DNA of 57,251 bases from Symbiodinium natans. Its lineage: Eukaryota; Sar; Dinophyceae; Suessiales; Symbiodiniaceae. The position numbers and the translations under genes were made by a program. Below the pieces are notes generated by a model that made no database searches, was not told the origin of the DNA, and saw only the letters and a program-made list of their open reading frames with translations. The stretch spans positions 867,001 through 924,251 of the forward strand of contig CAJNDS010000624.1 in the NCBI GenBank assembly GCA_905221605.1. Reading direction: 5' to 3'. This document shows, in pieces, positions 1-12,227 of the stretch (its first letter is position 1; each line of letters begins with the position of its first letter).

Positions 1-537
1 CTGGGTAAGAGCTTCGGCCGGGCGGTCTTGGGGGATTTGCGTTCTGCATGTTGCCAAGCCCCTCATCGCACAGAAGCATCACCTTGCAAAGTGGTTGCAA
101 AACCTGAACGGCCATAGCCCAAGTTGAGGTTATAGGCACGCGGGGCCAAAAACGATGTAACGCGGCGGGAATGCCTGAGAAGTGACACATGACACATCCT
201 TTGTTGCGCTCGTTGGCCCAAAAGAATGGTTCATCCTTGCCGGGAGTGGGCCTGGCTTCACGCCCGTCCTTGTCAGGCTTCGTCTGCTCATGTGTAATTC
301 CAGCTGTGATCAGCCAGCAGGATGTGTCTGCGGGCCGCGTGGCCAACTACTTGGCAATCGATCCCACAACGTGCTTCGGCCGAGCTTATGTTGCTACATT
401 TGGAAATTCGGATTGGCGCAAGGCTCACCAGGTGGCACAAATCATCTCGGTGACAACTAAGAAAAAGTCGCTGATTTGTTTAGCCATACATCCTTCAGAT
501 TCTCTGGGAAAGTGTTCCGGAGCTGCGCAACGTGTAG

Positions 538-3500
538 ATAGACGTTCTGAAGCCAAGGAAGCAGGCTGTTCTGGCCATCAAGGGGACGTCAACCATAGAA
601 GATGCCATCACTGACGTGTGTCTCGGCAACTTTCATTCTCATTTACGTGCGTGGCTGGTAGCAATCACATAGCCTCGGAAGCACGTGCGGCTTCTGGCTC
701 TTCTGCTGCAGTCCAAGTAGTTCCGGCTTTGAGCCGTTTGAAGGGGCACGGCGCTCACAGCACAACGCCGCAGTCAAGGATTGCGGACACGGAGCCTCTG
801 CACGACCTGCAGATGCAAATGTCGCCTTTGGTTGCAGGTGCTCTGTGCGATGCTGCCTACGATAAGAGGATGGTTTCACAGAACGCTTAAGACAGGAGCT
901 TGGGAGACTGGGAGACACCTTTCGGTAAACTCGGAGGTGTCTTTTAGCCTTTGAGAGGAATCCTTTCCATGTGCAACACGGGCGCAGGCATGATCATCTA
1001 TGCGCATGGCGGCTTCAAGCTTGCAGCGCACCGGGCTCCTTGGTAGCCATGAGCCACCATAGCCTCTGAATGTGCGAATTCCCCTTGAACCCCCTAGAAA
1101 AGTTCGCGCAAAAACCTTTGTGGAGAAGCTGGCAGCTAGCAGGACACTAAACAAAAGAGCTCTCAATCACTTTTTCGCGTTCTTTTGGCCGAGACTTCGA
1201 GTCTGACTCAGGTTATTGAGCAGATCGGGCCCCTGATGAATCATTTCTTGGTCCCCATGGGCCGCTTGCTGAAGCTTTCGCAACCAGCATTTGTGTCACA
1301 GAACCTGCTGGACTGCCAGAGCCTTTTTGTAGATCCTTGGAGCACTTAGGCTACCGGCTTGTGGTGACAGGGCATAGCCTGGGAGCCGGCACCGCCTGCT
1401 GCGTCTCGTGGCCTGGCACCAGGAGGGCTGAAAGCCGACAATCCCCGCAACACGACCCCCCAAACTCGAATTCGAGCTCCCCCGCGTGTTTGACAAGACC
1501 ATGCGGCAGACTGAGAAGCTGAGGAAGATCCTCCACGACGGGATGTTCTCTCGCGTGCCTGCGATGTTAAGGTCGCCAGCCCCGCATTGCAATCCTATGC
1601 TCAAAACATGCCACCAAGACCGTGTGGGTTGTGTGATGGTGTCCGGGTTCCGACATCACCACACCGATGCATTCTTGGTTCAAGGGGTGCGGCAAGGTTC
1701 AGAGCCGCGCTTTCGACGCTCAATACTACGATGAAGATATTGGGGTTTGGCCTTCGGACTGTCTCAAGCTTGACGATCCAGTCAGGGCCAAGATGCAAGA
1801 AACCATGCTCGTTAAACCGTGCTCGCTCAGTTGCTATGCGTATGCCACACCACCGTGCTTGAGCCTCGGCAGCCTTGGCCCGTCGACATCTGAGTCAGTT
1901 GCAAGTCTTGCTTCTTCTGTGAGGGGCTTTTCAGAAGAGGGCTCTAGCTGTGGATTGCCTGCGGCCTGTCAAGCACACCAGCTGGAGCCCCGCGCACGCA
2001 GATCCTCCATTTCACCGAAGTCCAGACTTTGCTGCAGATGAGAGTAGCTGCAAACCCAATGTGGCAAGGAGTTTGGACGCAGCACTGTCAACTTGCCCCT
2101 ACGCATCGTGGCCGACATTGGCAGGAAGGTTGAAGCTGGTTAGGCCCGGTTAGGCGTTCTCACCACGAATCCTGCACCGGTTTGGTTCCGACCGGGAGGT
2201 CTGGTGATAAATGCAGCGTGAGATGATGGGATGCTTTGCCGTGAAATGCGAAGGTGAGAGTTGGCAGGGAAGCAGCTGAGTGAGCTCAGGGAACAGGCTG
2301 GCAGGGCTTTGCTTCAGGTTGTGTCCGTCGTCCACCACGATGACATCGTCACACGGGCATCATTGAACAATGTGAAGGTGATGGGAGTCCTGGGTTTCTT
2401 GGCAGAACAGGTCTGCAAGCCAGTATATAAAGAACACTGAAGTCGCGAGCCCTCGCCCTGAAGTTGTTCTGTTGCAGTGGCGACAAGAAGGCAGAGAATA
2501 CGCGTGGCACACAAATCACAAACGCTTTGAAAGCCCAATGTACCCCGCCATGGTATGGGTTGTCCTCAAAAGGACCCCAAAAGGCTCCCAACTCACCGAG
2601 GAAGCCGCAGCAAGAAGCTAATCGATGATGGGACCTTCGAGGCCTGAGGGCAAAGAAGAAAAGCAGCCAGACGTTACCTCTTTTTGGGCGGCTCGATTGG
2701 GTAACCGCTGAAGATGTTCGAAGCCTTGTAGTGCATGCTGTTGTGATAGCAGCTTATTGTTGATGATCTCCGTTTGAATTCTGAACCCTGGGGATGTGGC
2801 TGCATATTCCGCCGCAGCTAGTCGAAATTTGGTCTTGCAAGGGTGACAGCCGATTTTTTTCGGATGCTTCTCTCGCCGCCTTTAGGATGCCGACCACCTG
2901 GGGCTGCTGAGGCGGGAGCTGTTGTGCAGCAAACAAAGACGTACGTGTATTTGTGCATGTATACATGTATGTTTTCTTTCTTTCAAGCGTTTTCGTCGAT
3001 GACTCCTGCGAAAACACCGGTCTTTCCCCATGTTCCCCATGGGAATGATTTCCATGACGTCCGTGTTTCCCGGAGATGTCCGGAGCATTTCCCACATCAT
3101 CCCAGTATGAAGTTATTTTCCCTTAGAGAACATGGACAAACCGACGTTTTTTGATACGTTTTGTTTTTCCAAAGGGCGGCACCACTCCAAGAGGCAAGTC
3201 TTGCTGAGGATTTACGCGTCTAGACTATGGCGGAGCTTGCTTTCCAGTCTGATCTGGCGACTTCAAAAAACTCCACCACCGGTCAGCTGAGGCAGGTGCA
3301 GGCAGACGTCAAGCTGACCCTTGGCATTGGCGTTTAGGCCTCGGGCTCTGACTGTTGGGCTTGAGCCCCGGCCTTGGGTCCGCCGGATTGAGTTTCTGCG
3401 TTGGTGGTGTGGGTCTTTGTGCCGTGGCTTTGGGTCGCAGTTGAGGCTTAGCAGGCCCTGGGTTTAAACTAATTAAGCTCTTTGAGAAGCGCACCACACC

Positions 3501-4782
3501 TATGCAGACAGCCCCAGGAATCCGAAAGACGACATGTACGTTGCCGGCAGGGTCCTGCCGCTTGGGCCTGCAAAGGATGGTGCTTTCTTCCTTCTTATGC
3601 CCAGCAACTAACTGCATTTGAAGGGTCACTCAGCTTCTTGGATCAGGAGCTTCAGAAGGTGTTGTAGAACACAGGTGATCTACAGCAAGATTCCGGGAAG
3701 GCTTGTGGGATGTGTGGTACATCGGCCACGCTGTAAGTCTGTTTTTCTGCTGGAGGGAGCTTGATGTCAGTGCTTGCGGCCCACTCGGCGCAACAGCATT
3801 CGTTCTGCTGCAACAGCACCCGTTGTGGGCTTCAATCAAATTCAAAGACAGCACGCTGTTTTGTACAGCTTCGCACTGGTCACTGGTCCATCGTCCCTAA
3901 GCCCCTTTCGCGCCCCAGCTTTGCCAGGTTCCTCTTCAAACATGGTGTGGAAACCGACCCGAGCAAGGCGCAACCATCAGTCTTGCTGGCTCACAAGATG
4001 TCTTGTTGCTGGACCATTCTGTCCTGCCAGCATCGGGAGAGCCCTTCACAGCACCTTCCCTCTGCCTGCAAGGAGTTTGCCGTGTAACTAAGCCTGCGAC
4101 TTGCCAAGCAGGTGACTTACGGAGCTGCGTGGAAAGACGGCACCTTGATTAACATCCGACGCCTCGAGTTCTCTGCGCCGCGGTGGCATTAAAGCATGAC
4201 TGTCCAGGATCAAGTCTCTCAGCTAGGCTCAAGACATTCGGGTCTAGCATTTTAAGGTAGCCAAAGATGAAATATAAAGGTGTAAAGGTGGTGTCACAAA
4301 GGTACATGTGTGCGTAAAATAAAGGTGATTGCGAACGCGAAACAAAGGTGATTGGAAACGCGAGGCAAAGGTGACTAGGCATGTTGCCCTTATAATTGAT
4401 CTTGGAGTTACCTCTACCTTGTGCTTACCTTTTGTTTACTTCTGGTTGTTTTCCTCTGGTTCTCCTTTGCCTTTGCTTTGCCTTGCATGTACCTTTACTC
4501 TACCTTTATACCATTTGATTCGAACCCTGAGTGTTGGAAAATCCCGCCCTCGAAACTCTTAAAGCTAGGATACACGAACCACAATCCGAAGCCCGAGAAT
4601 CTCAATGAGGCTGAGGTTTCGTGAGTGAGCGCCGCCTGCATTGGAGTCTGCGAGGTGCGTAGTTTGGATCCAGGAAGCTTCATAGCAAGACCCTAAGCCA
4701 TGTCACCAGGCCCTAGAGCACTGAGCTGACCCTACCAAGGAGACGGCCCTCACCGACCATCTCTGCACCGGATACATCGACG
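538..4782 (+). CDS. Class-3 (diacylglycerol-type) lipase, split gene, partial
   Basis: Exons of an alpha/beta-hydrolase of the lipase_3 family, which hydrolyses acylglycerols. Likely exons: 538-615 (AVLAIKGTSTIEDAITD, the oxyanion-side RGT-like loop with K for R), 988-1022 (HGGFKL), 1212-1250 (VIEQIGPLMNHFL), 1343-1410 (LVVTGHSLGAGTA, nucleophile Ser codon 1376-1378), 1831 onward (CYAYATPPCLSL), 2318-2377 (SVVHHDDIVTRASLNNVK, with the probable catalytic Asp) and 4740-4782 (LTDHLCTGYID, resembling the family's C-terminal DH..Y segment). Order and spacing match the diacylglycerol-lipase type. Exons 988, 1212 and 1343 join in phase 0. Donors are GT (615, 1250, 2377) and GC (1022, 1410). The start, the exons between 2378 and 4739, and any membrane N-terminus were not found, so the gene may begin outside the window. 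Family assignment is strong; exon ends at 1022, 1410 and 4782 are provisional. Confidence 0.8.
1343..1410 (+). CDS. Lipase nucleophile-elbow exon
   Basis: This exon reads HLGYRLVVTGHSLGAGTACC and contains the GxSxG elbow as GHSLG, preceded by the hydrophobic strand LVV typical of alpha/beta hydrolases. The acceptor is the AG at 1341-1342, in phase with the preceding exon ending at 1250. A GC donor at 1411 gives phase 2 and joins to the exon at 1831, producing CCYAYATPP; this matches the family's conserved C(Y/F)AY.PP strand after the elbow. An upstream AG at 1331-1332 is a poorer alternative because it breaks the phase. Confidence 0.8.
2378..4739. other. Stretch with few recognisable features
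   Basis: It lies between the lipase exons ending at 2377 and starting at 4740 and must contain further lipase exons if the gene is intact. One candidate is 4112-4189 (+), reading GTLINIRRLEFSAPRW, which would sit just before the DH..Y exon in the family order. Another coding-like fragment is at 3612-3666 (FEGSLSFLDQELQKV). Neither could be proved from sequence alone. No RNA gene or mobile element was seen. Confidence 0.3.
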
Positions 4783-7264
4783 GCACGGCACAAATCGCGG
4801 CTTCGCTGATGCCCCAGGCCGTTTATGCACCGCGCGCGCTCGGAAGGATTGAAGAAATCAAGGTCATAGACACAGATGGTTGCCGTTGACCCATTGCGAG
4901 CCGAATGGGTCCCGCTTCCATGAGAGAAGGTAGCCATGGCCTCGAAACCAAGCTTCATGGACCGTGGATGTCCTGGAGCTTTGCAAAGAAGAACCTGAGA
5001 ACCCAAACTGAAAAATCCCTGCCCATGTAAACAGGCTTGAATCTCCTGGTCTTGATCCAGTCATTAGGGTTCCATTCTGAAGCCCTTGAAGCCCTGAAGT
5101 GGTTCTGTGAACATAAGTGTTGGAGCAGGGGCCTTCGTGTCTGAACACAATCCCAGATGCGCCTATGAGCCTGGCAAGGCTCCCAAGTCCTTTTGCCCAT
5201 GGCCGCAGCCCGTCGACCACATGCCGAAACCGGAGGAGGAGGTTTGTGCTTTTTTCCTGCTAGGACATTAGATAGAGAATGGAAGACCCAAAAAACCCAC
5301 CCTGAAGCTCTGCAGCTAACGTTGAGCAAACATGCTCCAACACATGCTAACACTGCTAACACCCTTACAACGAGGGATGTGAAATAGTGTGAAGGATGTG
5401 GGGTTGGTCCGTTGGTTGGAGATGGAGGGGACGTGTTAGCCATGTAGCCGCCGCAAAAAGATCGAAAAAACTGCGGACGTGGACAATGCCAAGCTCCAAG
5501 CAATTGATGCAGGTGACATTGGGGGACTCTGAGGAAGAATCAGAGTGACAGCCTGAAGGGCTGAGCTTTGGGTGAGTTTGCTTGCGTGCAAGTCGCAAAA
5601 CCCCAACTTGACCTGAACCTGACATTGAAATCCGTCCGCCCAGACCGGAGTCGGGTGTAGCGGGTGTTGAGTTCTGATCCCAGTTTCCTCGAGTTTCTGC
5701 CACTTGGGCTGACCGACTCCGGCACTGGCCCTGACGCACTGGTTCCAAATCAGGTCTGACAGTTTTAAGCAGGGTGCCAATTGGGTATTCGCAGGAGAAT
5801 CTACGGGCGGGGGGGCCAGTCGACGCAATGCAGAACTGGAACTGCCCCTTCCACGAGATTCTCCAGTAGTTTCAGTTCGAGCCTTGCGCACCTCGCACCA
5901 CGGCGTGGCATCGCTTAGGGAGTGACAAAAAGCTTGTCGGGAGGGCGCCAACAGACAGGCCTCAGACAAGTTGACCTCTCGCACTTGCACCCAAGATTCC
6001 ACGCGTCGGCTATTTGCTAGGTGCAAGCAGAGGGTCGAGGTCGTTAACATGACGCAGGGCAGCTACATTGATTTTAAGCTTCCCGAATTGGGCCATCGTT
6101 TCCCCGGGTGGGCTAGGCTTTGCTCCACCTGTCGTATCCGTGAACACTACTCAGATGCTTCAAATCCCAGCAGCCTGTGTGACTTGGTATTCCCGTACAG
6201 ACCTGTCACTCCATCCCTGAACCGTCGGGCCAGGTCAGCAGAAGCCTAAGCATTGACCCTTGAAAAAGGCGAACACAGGGGCACGAGGAAGGGAGTCAAC
6301 GAACCAAGAAGTCTCGAGGGCACACCCAGGCACATTGGCACATCACTGACAACAAGGAGTCCATGTCAAGGCTCAAGCCGAGGGTCGAAGCTGAAATTCA
6401 GCCGAGGCACCGACGACGTCCCCGGCCACGAAGAAGGGCTGGCAGAGCTCGTCAGAGCCGGCAATGAGGCAGGCAGCAAGGATTTCTCGGGCAAACGCTT
6501 CAAGGGCATGAACTCTTGTCAGGATGAAACAAAACAACGCGTATTTCAGGAGCTATGGAAGGTCTTTCTAGATGCGCGAAGTTCCGAGCAATGCAGAAAA
6601 TGCCGAATCCTCGCCAGGTGGCCAACCATGGCTGTGAAGACAAGCCGTATGGAGGTTACAGCGAGGCCTGCGCGAGTGGGCATTTGCGTTCGGAACTGTT
6701 GTCCTCAGGAAATCCCTGAGGCAAAGTGGCTGAGTGCGATTTTTTGAGGGCGCTTGGATGTGTGCGATTTCGCGGTTTAGCCTCGCACCCTGGTGCACTC
6801 GACTGGGCGGCCGTCGTTGTTCGGGGTCTAGAGTCCCTCTGTCCGGCTATTTCCGAGCCTTGCTGCATCTGCCATCAGCTTGAAAGCCGATTGTCTACGT
6901 CTCTTTGCTGGAGCTTGTGCTAACTAGCTCCTCTTGCCAAGCAGCTTCACTTCGATGCTCGCCCCGAGCCATGCCAGAGGCGCAGTTCCGACACGCTTTT
7001 CTTCGGGCGGAGCGGCTGGGCTTGAGCTTACGACTCCTGACACTCCTGACACATGGGGGCCATGTCTCGTGAGATCGTGATGAATCAACAGCAAGGAGCT
7101 CTGGCGTATCCGCCGTTCGAAGTGTCTCTGATGCCTGCACGATCCGCATGTTAAATGCACTTCTATTCTTAGTGTAACCGAGGAGCGTCTGTGAAGCCGT
7201 GCGAGCACTCAGCCAGGCCGCAAAGCCGCAAAGGTATGCAAATATATGCAAAGGTTTGCAAAGC
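4783..7264. other. No recognised gene
   Basis: Open frames here are short and overlap on both strands, as expected by chance at this base composition. A stretch at about 6430-6590 (+) reads like a charged helical protein (LAELVRAGNEAGSKDF and on), but it matches no family I can name. No transposon termini or RNA genes were recognised. Confidence 0.3.
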
Positions 7265-7569
7265 CATCTCTCCCTCCCTCTCCCTCCCTCTCCCTCCCTC
7301 TCCCTCTCCCTCCCTCTCCCTCCCTCTCCCTCCCTCTCCCTCCTTCTCCTCCCTCCCTCCCTCCCTCCCTCTCCTCCTCCCTCTCCCTCCCTCTCCCTCC
7401 CTCTCCCTCCTCTCCTCTCCCCCTCCCTTCCCTCTCCCTCCCTCGCCCTCTCCCTTCTCCCTCCCTCTCCCTCCTCTCCCTCCCTCTCCCTCCCTCTCTC
7501 TCCTCTCTCCCCACTCTCTCCTCTCTCATCCCTCTCTCTCCGGTCTCTCTCTCTCTCTCTCTCTCTCCC

Positions 7570-7614
<45 letters not shown>

Positions 7615-7645
7615 TTCTCTCTTTCTCTCTTTCTCTTCTTGTTTT
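7265..7645. repeat. Long polypyrimidine (CT/CCCT) tract
   Basis: About 380 nt are almost purely C and T on the + strand. The tract starts as CCCT/CCTCTCC-rich units and ends as a (CT)n run with occasional TTT. It is a homopurine-homopyrimidine tract able in principle to form triplex (H-DNA). Open frames of 146-268 codons crossing it on both strands are by-products of the repeat (Ser/Pro/Leu or Arg/Glu strings) and are not annotated. Confidence 0.95.
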
Positions 7646-10600
7646 TTTCTCTGATCAAGGGGCACATGGCGAATGCCCAGTTCTAATAGCATTTTTGACA
7701 TCTGGCTTCTGCATAGTTTTCCTGAGTTCTAGGCTTGGCAAGTTCAGGAGGTGAAAAGTGTAAAGGTGGGCGGCCTTTCGCTCAGTCCAATGTCACAGTG
7801 TCGTACTTGTACTGTAGAGGCGCTAATTAAAAGCTGCCTGCTACTGAGAGCTAGCTGCGAGATTTCAGGTGTCAAAGTGCCCAAGGCAAACAGAACCTCA
7901 CGTGACTAGCGTGGGAGCGTCAAACCGGATTGTAGAGGCGAACGCGAGAGCGGAGGTGGCCGAGGCTGAGCTGGAGGAGGCAAAAGGCATGGCAAAGAGA
8001 CGCATGTCAATATTTCAACATGCTGGTTTGTTCCTTCGTGTTGAGTGCGTCACAGTTCTACCAACATGTTGGCATGTCTCTGATTGCTAACTTCCTGACA
8101 ATGGATGCTGCGGATTCTGCAGGCAAAGCCGGAGTCTTGGAGTCGACTGTTCCGGGGATGCTCACCCATTGATGCTCATCCGGGATGCTCAAGTGGGATC
8201 ACCGTTCCACCATCCGTTCCGAATTCGATCGCGTGCTCTTGTCGGGAGCGAAAGCACGGCCGAATGTGTCTCAGACCTCCACATCCCGAAGATCTTTGCA
8301 ACATTGTAGTTGTATCACGGGCCACTTAAAGGGGCACATCTTCACATCTTGAGAGCTGGCTGTTAGTCTGTTCGACAGTCGCCTCAACGGTCCTTCGAAC
8401 TCCAATCGATCCTTCAGGCCGAAGCGCTTGAAGCTCCCGACGCTCACCTGCCGGACCTTCCTTTGGCTGGAGTACGTCAGGTTAGGGCATCTCAAAACCC
8501 TGCAGCATGTGTAGGCTGCGAACCCGCGATCACGCAATCACGCAACATCCGCAGGAGAGGCAGCTGCAGGCGGAAGCCTCAGCGGCCGAGGGCTACGCAG
8601 GCCGGAAACATCGGAGTCCCAGGATTCCAGTGCATAGTTGCGCTTAGCGATGCTTAGTGGGGAGTCAGGGTTCCTGTGACCATGGGCCGTTGGTTTTGGT
8701 CGATGTACCCCCGTTTGCACATGCTTGCTCCATCTTAGCATTGGGTGCACCGTATGGGGGCCCCTCGCCCCTGAACATCAGCAACTCGAAGCCTACAGAA
8801 TCGCGGAGCTTCCCGAGATACAAGAATTACCATTGCACGTTATGATCTCGAGCCACGAGCTCTTCTGGATTTAAGCGCGCAAGCCCCGTGTGGTCATTTC
8901 AAGCTCGGCCACTAAAGCCTGTAGGTACTTCAGTGCCACCGGCGCCGACGAGGGCTTCAGAGGTGTGATTATGCAGTAGTCAAGTGTTGGTCAGAACGGT
9001 GGTGGTGGCTGCAGTCGCTGCAGTTGGAGGTTCTGCCGCCGCTTCATCAGCTGAAAGAAGTGGTAGTCAGAAGTCATATCAGAGAGACAGCGAAGCTGGG
9101 GGTTGTTGCATTCAATCGAGTTGTGTCTGGCGCAACGTCCTAGACTCTTCGGGTCTCCAGCAGCGTGATACATGTGTTGGTATGATCGATCGCTCCGCAA
9201 TTTTATGTGCAGGTGGCAAAGCCCAGGTGGCAGCGAACCCAGAGGTTGATGCTGCAGATATTGAATCAGGCGTTAAATCATCAAACGTGCATGTTCAGAA
9301 TCTACTGTGCCGATCGGGAGTGACAGCACCCTCGGCATCTGCAGCATACATGAGTTGAAACCACGGTTCGTTTAGCCACAGTCTTCAACAAATCATGCAC
9401 TGCACCACAGCGCACACGTGGAGACCTGAGCCCGGAGTTCTCTGCAGGTATGTGCCTTGCAAGCCGCTATTGTGAGGTTTCGTGCACCGCACGCGGACAT
9501 CAGCGCGGCCATGCAGAAGGTGGCTGGTTCATGAGGTGTCCATTCTGATCTCACTTGGCCAGGAGGTCAACTTCATTGATCGGACTCTTGACATGACTTG
9601 AACATGCCAGGCTTTCTGAGAGCGCATGCTCCTACAATCTCTTTTGCTTGACAAAGACACAGGGAGAGTGAGAGGAGAGTGCGCGTGCACCATCACACTC
9701 AAAGAAGACGGCTGGAAACGTGGGGTTGACGACGAAAACAGACGCACCACATGGTCCGACCATTCCTTGAAGCACCTGCAAATACCTGGGAGGAAGCAAG
9801 CTGCCTGCAAGCCCGCAATCCCGAGGTCCTCACTGCCGAAGGCTTTACGCATGTGCTGTGTGTGGCTCTTCTGCAAGCAAAGCTTAGAATTCAGCAGCGA
9901 TCCTGTATACAGACGTGGTGGGCCTGCGAAGAGCAAAGGTTCACGCGAGCTTGAGGCCGTCTCTAGCACGGTCAGCAGCTAGCAAAGTAGTTAAAAGTCA
10001 CACGCTTCCATCAATGTCCCTTCATGAAGCACGCAGCTGTTTCGCAGTCCCCTTCTCTACCAAAATGGTTTGTTGACGGCTCAACAGTTGCAATCAAGCA
10101 AGGACAGCTTCGCGAACGATACTCAGATCAATGACGCCGCTTTCATCTCTGACTCCTTGCTCTCGATGGTTGTGCCTGGTCTGACGAGTTATTGGATATG
10201 CCCTGAGGGATGACGGACAGGCATGTTCAGTCCAAACTCTGAAACGCTCTGCCCAGGATTCCACCGGAGGCTCCATCGTGGTTCTCTGGCAGCCTTATGG
10301 TCCTGAAAGGCGCTGCACAGTTTTGACCCGTGCACTATGGGGGATCGAGCTGAATCACACCGCACTTTCCCGTGTTGCGATCCAAGGTGATACACATGCC
10401 GGAGAGAGGCCCTTTGGCAGCAGAGCGCAGCGCATCTTTGCAACACCAAGTAATCCCCAAGGTCTGGGACAGCATTATGTGTGCCAGGGTCAGAAACATG
10501 AGCGTTGAAAGGCCTGGACAAGGCACAGCTTGCGATCCACAGTTGGGTAAGTTGCTTCATCGGCTCCGCTCCATCATCTGGCCTCGAAATGCAGCTTCAA

Positions 10601-12218
10601 CGTGGCTGTCGCAGGTCTTCATAGGTCTTGATGGGTCGCGTTTTCAACCACACGGCTCAGACACTGAAAGAATCACACGTGTCACACTTGTTCCGCACGC
10701 TCCCCACAGAGTCCACAAATGTCTGCAGCGAAGGTTTCCGCGAGCACAACTTTGAAGCGCTCCGGCTCCTGCTCTCGGGCGTGGTTGGGAATGTTGGGAC
10801 TGCTTCTGGGGCTTTGCGGGGGCCTGCAGCAGCTGTACAGTGGGCTTCAGGGGATGTGAAGGTTCACTCCATCAAGTCTCGTTTTATGTTGTGGTCTAAA
10901 GGCATTGACATTGTCCTACAGCTTTTTCTGATCGACAGAGATCGCCCTGTGACTGCTGGTGATCAGTCTCCTGCGCGATGCAGGCTTGCAACAGCAAAAC
11001 CTTCGTGTCGTCACGCTCTCCGAGATGAGCAAAGCGGCAAGGCACCGCGTGCACCGCGTACTTCGCGGCTTAGTAACTTAGCGCGCGAACCATTGGAATG
11101 CTGGGGCACAATGTGGCCCCGCGAAGTTTGTTGGCTTGGGTACCCGCCTGAAGCTTCAGCTGCGACTATGAGTACTTATGAGTTCGAGCCTGCTCGATCC
11201 AGGATCAACACGTTCAAAGATCGATTGAACTGAACGCTGCAAAGCCTCAAGCGCACAAAGAACTCATTAACAGGATATAGAAGGCCGTCCGAAAACAGCC
11301 AGTACCAGAAAAGGTTCGATCATTGCGCCCTGCGCCAGGCAGCCCCTGAGCACCGAGCACGGCAAGGGGAGCGAGGGCTGAAACAACATCACTCGGCGGT
11401 GCGGCTGTGTGGGTCTCTCTTTTCATGCCTCTTTGGATGTCTTTTTTTCGAGAGTTAAATCGTTCTATGGTGTTTGCAGGCCTGCGCCCTAAATCTTGTG
11501 TGTTCCAGTCACTAGGGGGCTTTTGCCAAATTACTATATGAGAGGCTAGCTTTTGTAGATGCCTCGACAGGCGTCTTGTTACAGCTTTGGAAACTTGGTC
11601 CTGCTCGAGAACGAGCCCTGCAAATGTCAAGTTAGCTTCGGGTTGTACATGTGCTTGTGGAGGGCTACGCGCCCAAAGCGTGTAGACGGAATGGCCCAAG
11701 ATAGCCACCCTCGAACTGTACTTCTTTGCATCCAGCTGCTCAAGACACATGGAAGCTACCTGGCAGTCATACCGACGCAACCAGGATTCAGAAAGGCATC
11801 GATGTTGCAACTGCTACCATTTGGAAGGACCGCAACGTTTGCGCGTTTGCAAGCCACGGAAGGATACGTACCGAAGCTTAAAGTCTCGTAGCTTGGGGCT
11901 GAAACAGCTGAGCTTAGGCCACCTGCACGCGATGCCCGTATGCGCATTATCCGGCCACAGTAGAGCTAAGTCGGCATTTGCATTTGATCCGGAAGCTGCG
12001 CGGCGAGCCCATGGAGCCTCCCAAGACGGCTGCATGCCCATTCAGTGAATCTCCAGTGGTTTGAGTGGTTTTTCTTTAGACGTTGTTTTGTTGGCGTTCC
12101 AAGTCCTCAGAAACCCCGTGTTGAGGAGCACTGTACCAGAGCCGTATGCCCTAGTACATAATCAGAAGTGCTGCAGTGCCAGCGTGGCTTGTAAAAACCG
12201 AACATCCCTGCGCACCAG
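7646..12218. other. Unassigned region with coiled-coil-like fragments
   Basis: Several + strand fragments have coding character without stops: about 7931-8010 (VEANARAEVAEAELEEAKG, preceded by a tag acceptor), 8370-8420 (QRSFELQSILQAEALEA), 8545-8600 (QERQLQAEASAAEGYAG) and 9212-9275 (AQVAANPEVDAADIESGV). They share Ala/Glu-rich helical composition and could be small exons of one coiled-coil protein. I cannot join them by phase, and no family is recognised. The rest, including 9.7-12.2 kb, shows nothing I can support. Confidence 0.25.
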
Positions 12219-12227
12219 CTCGGCAAG

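Noticed and set aside
4505-4530. tRNA T-arm-like GGTTCGAATC on the - strand
   Set aside because: The flanking bases do not form the T stem, and no acceptor, D or anticodon arms are found around it.
6895-7754. Several frames of 146-268 codons on both strands
   Set aside because: Products of the polypyrimidine tract; composition is pure Ser/Pro/Leu or Arg/Glu/Gly.
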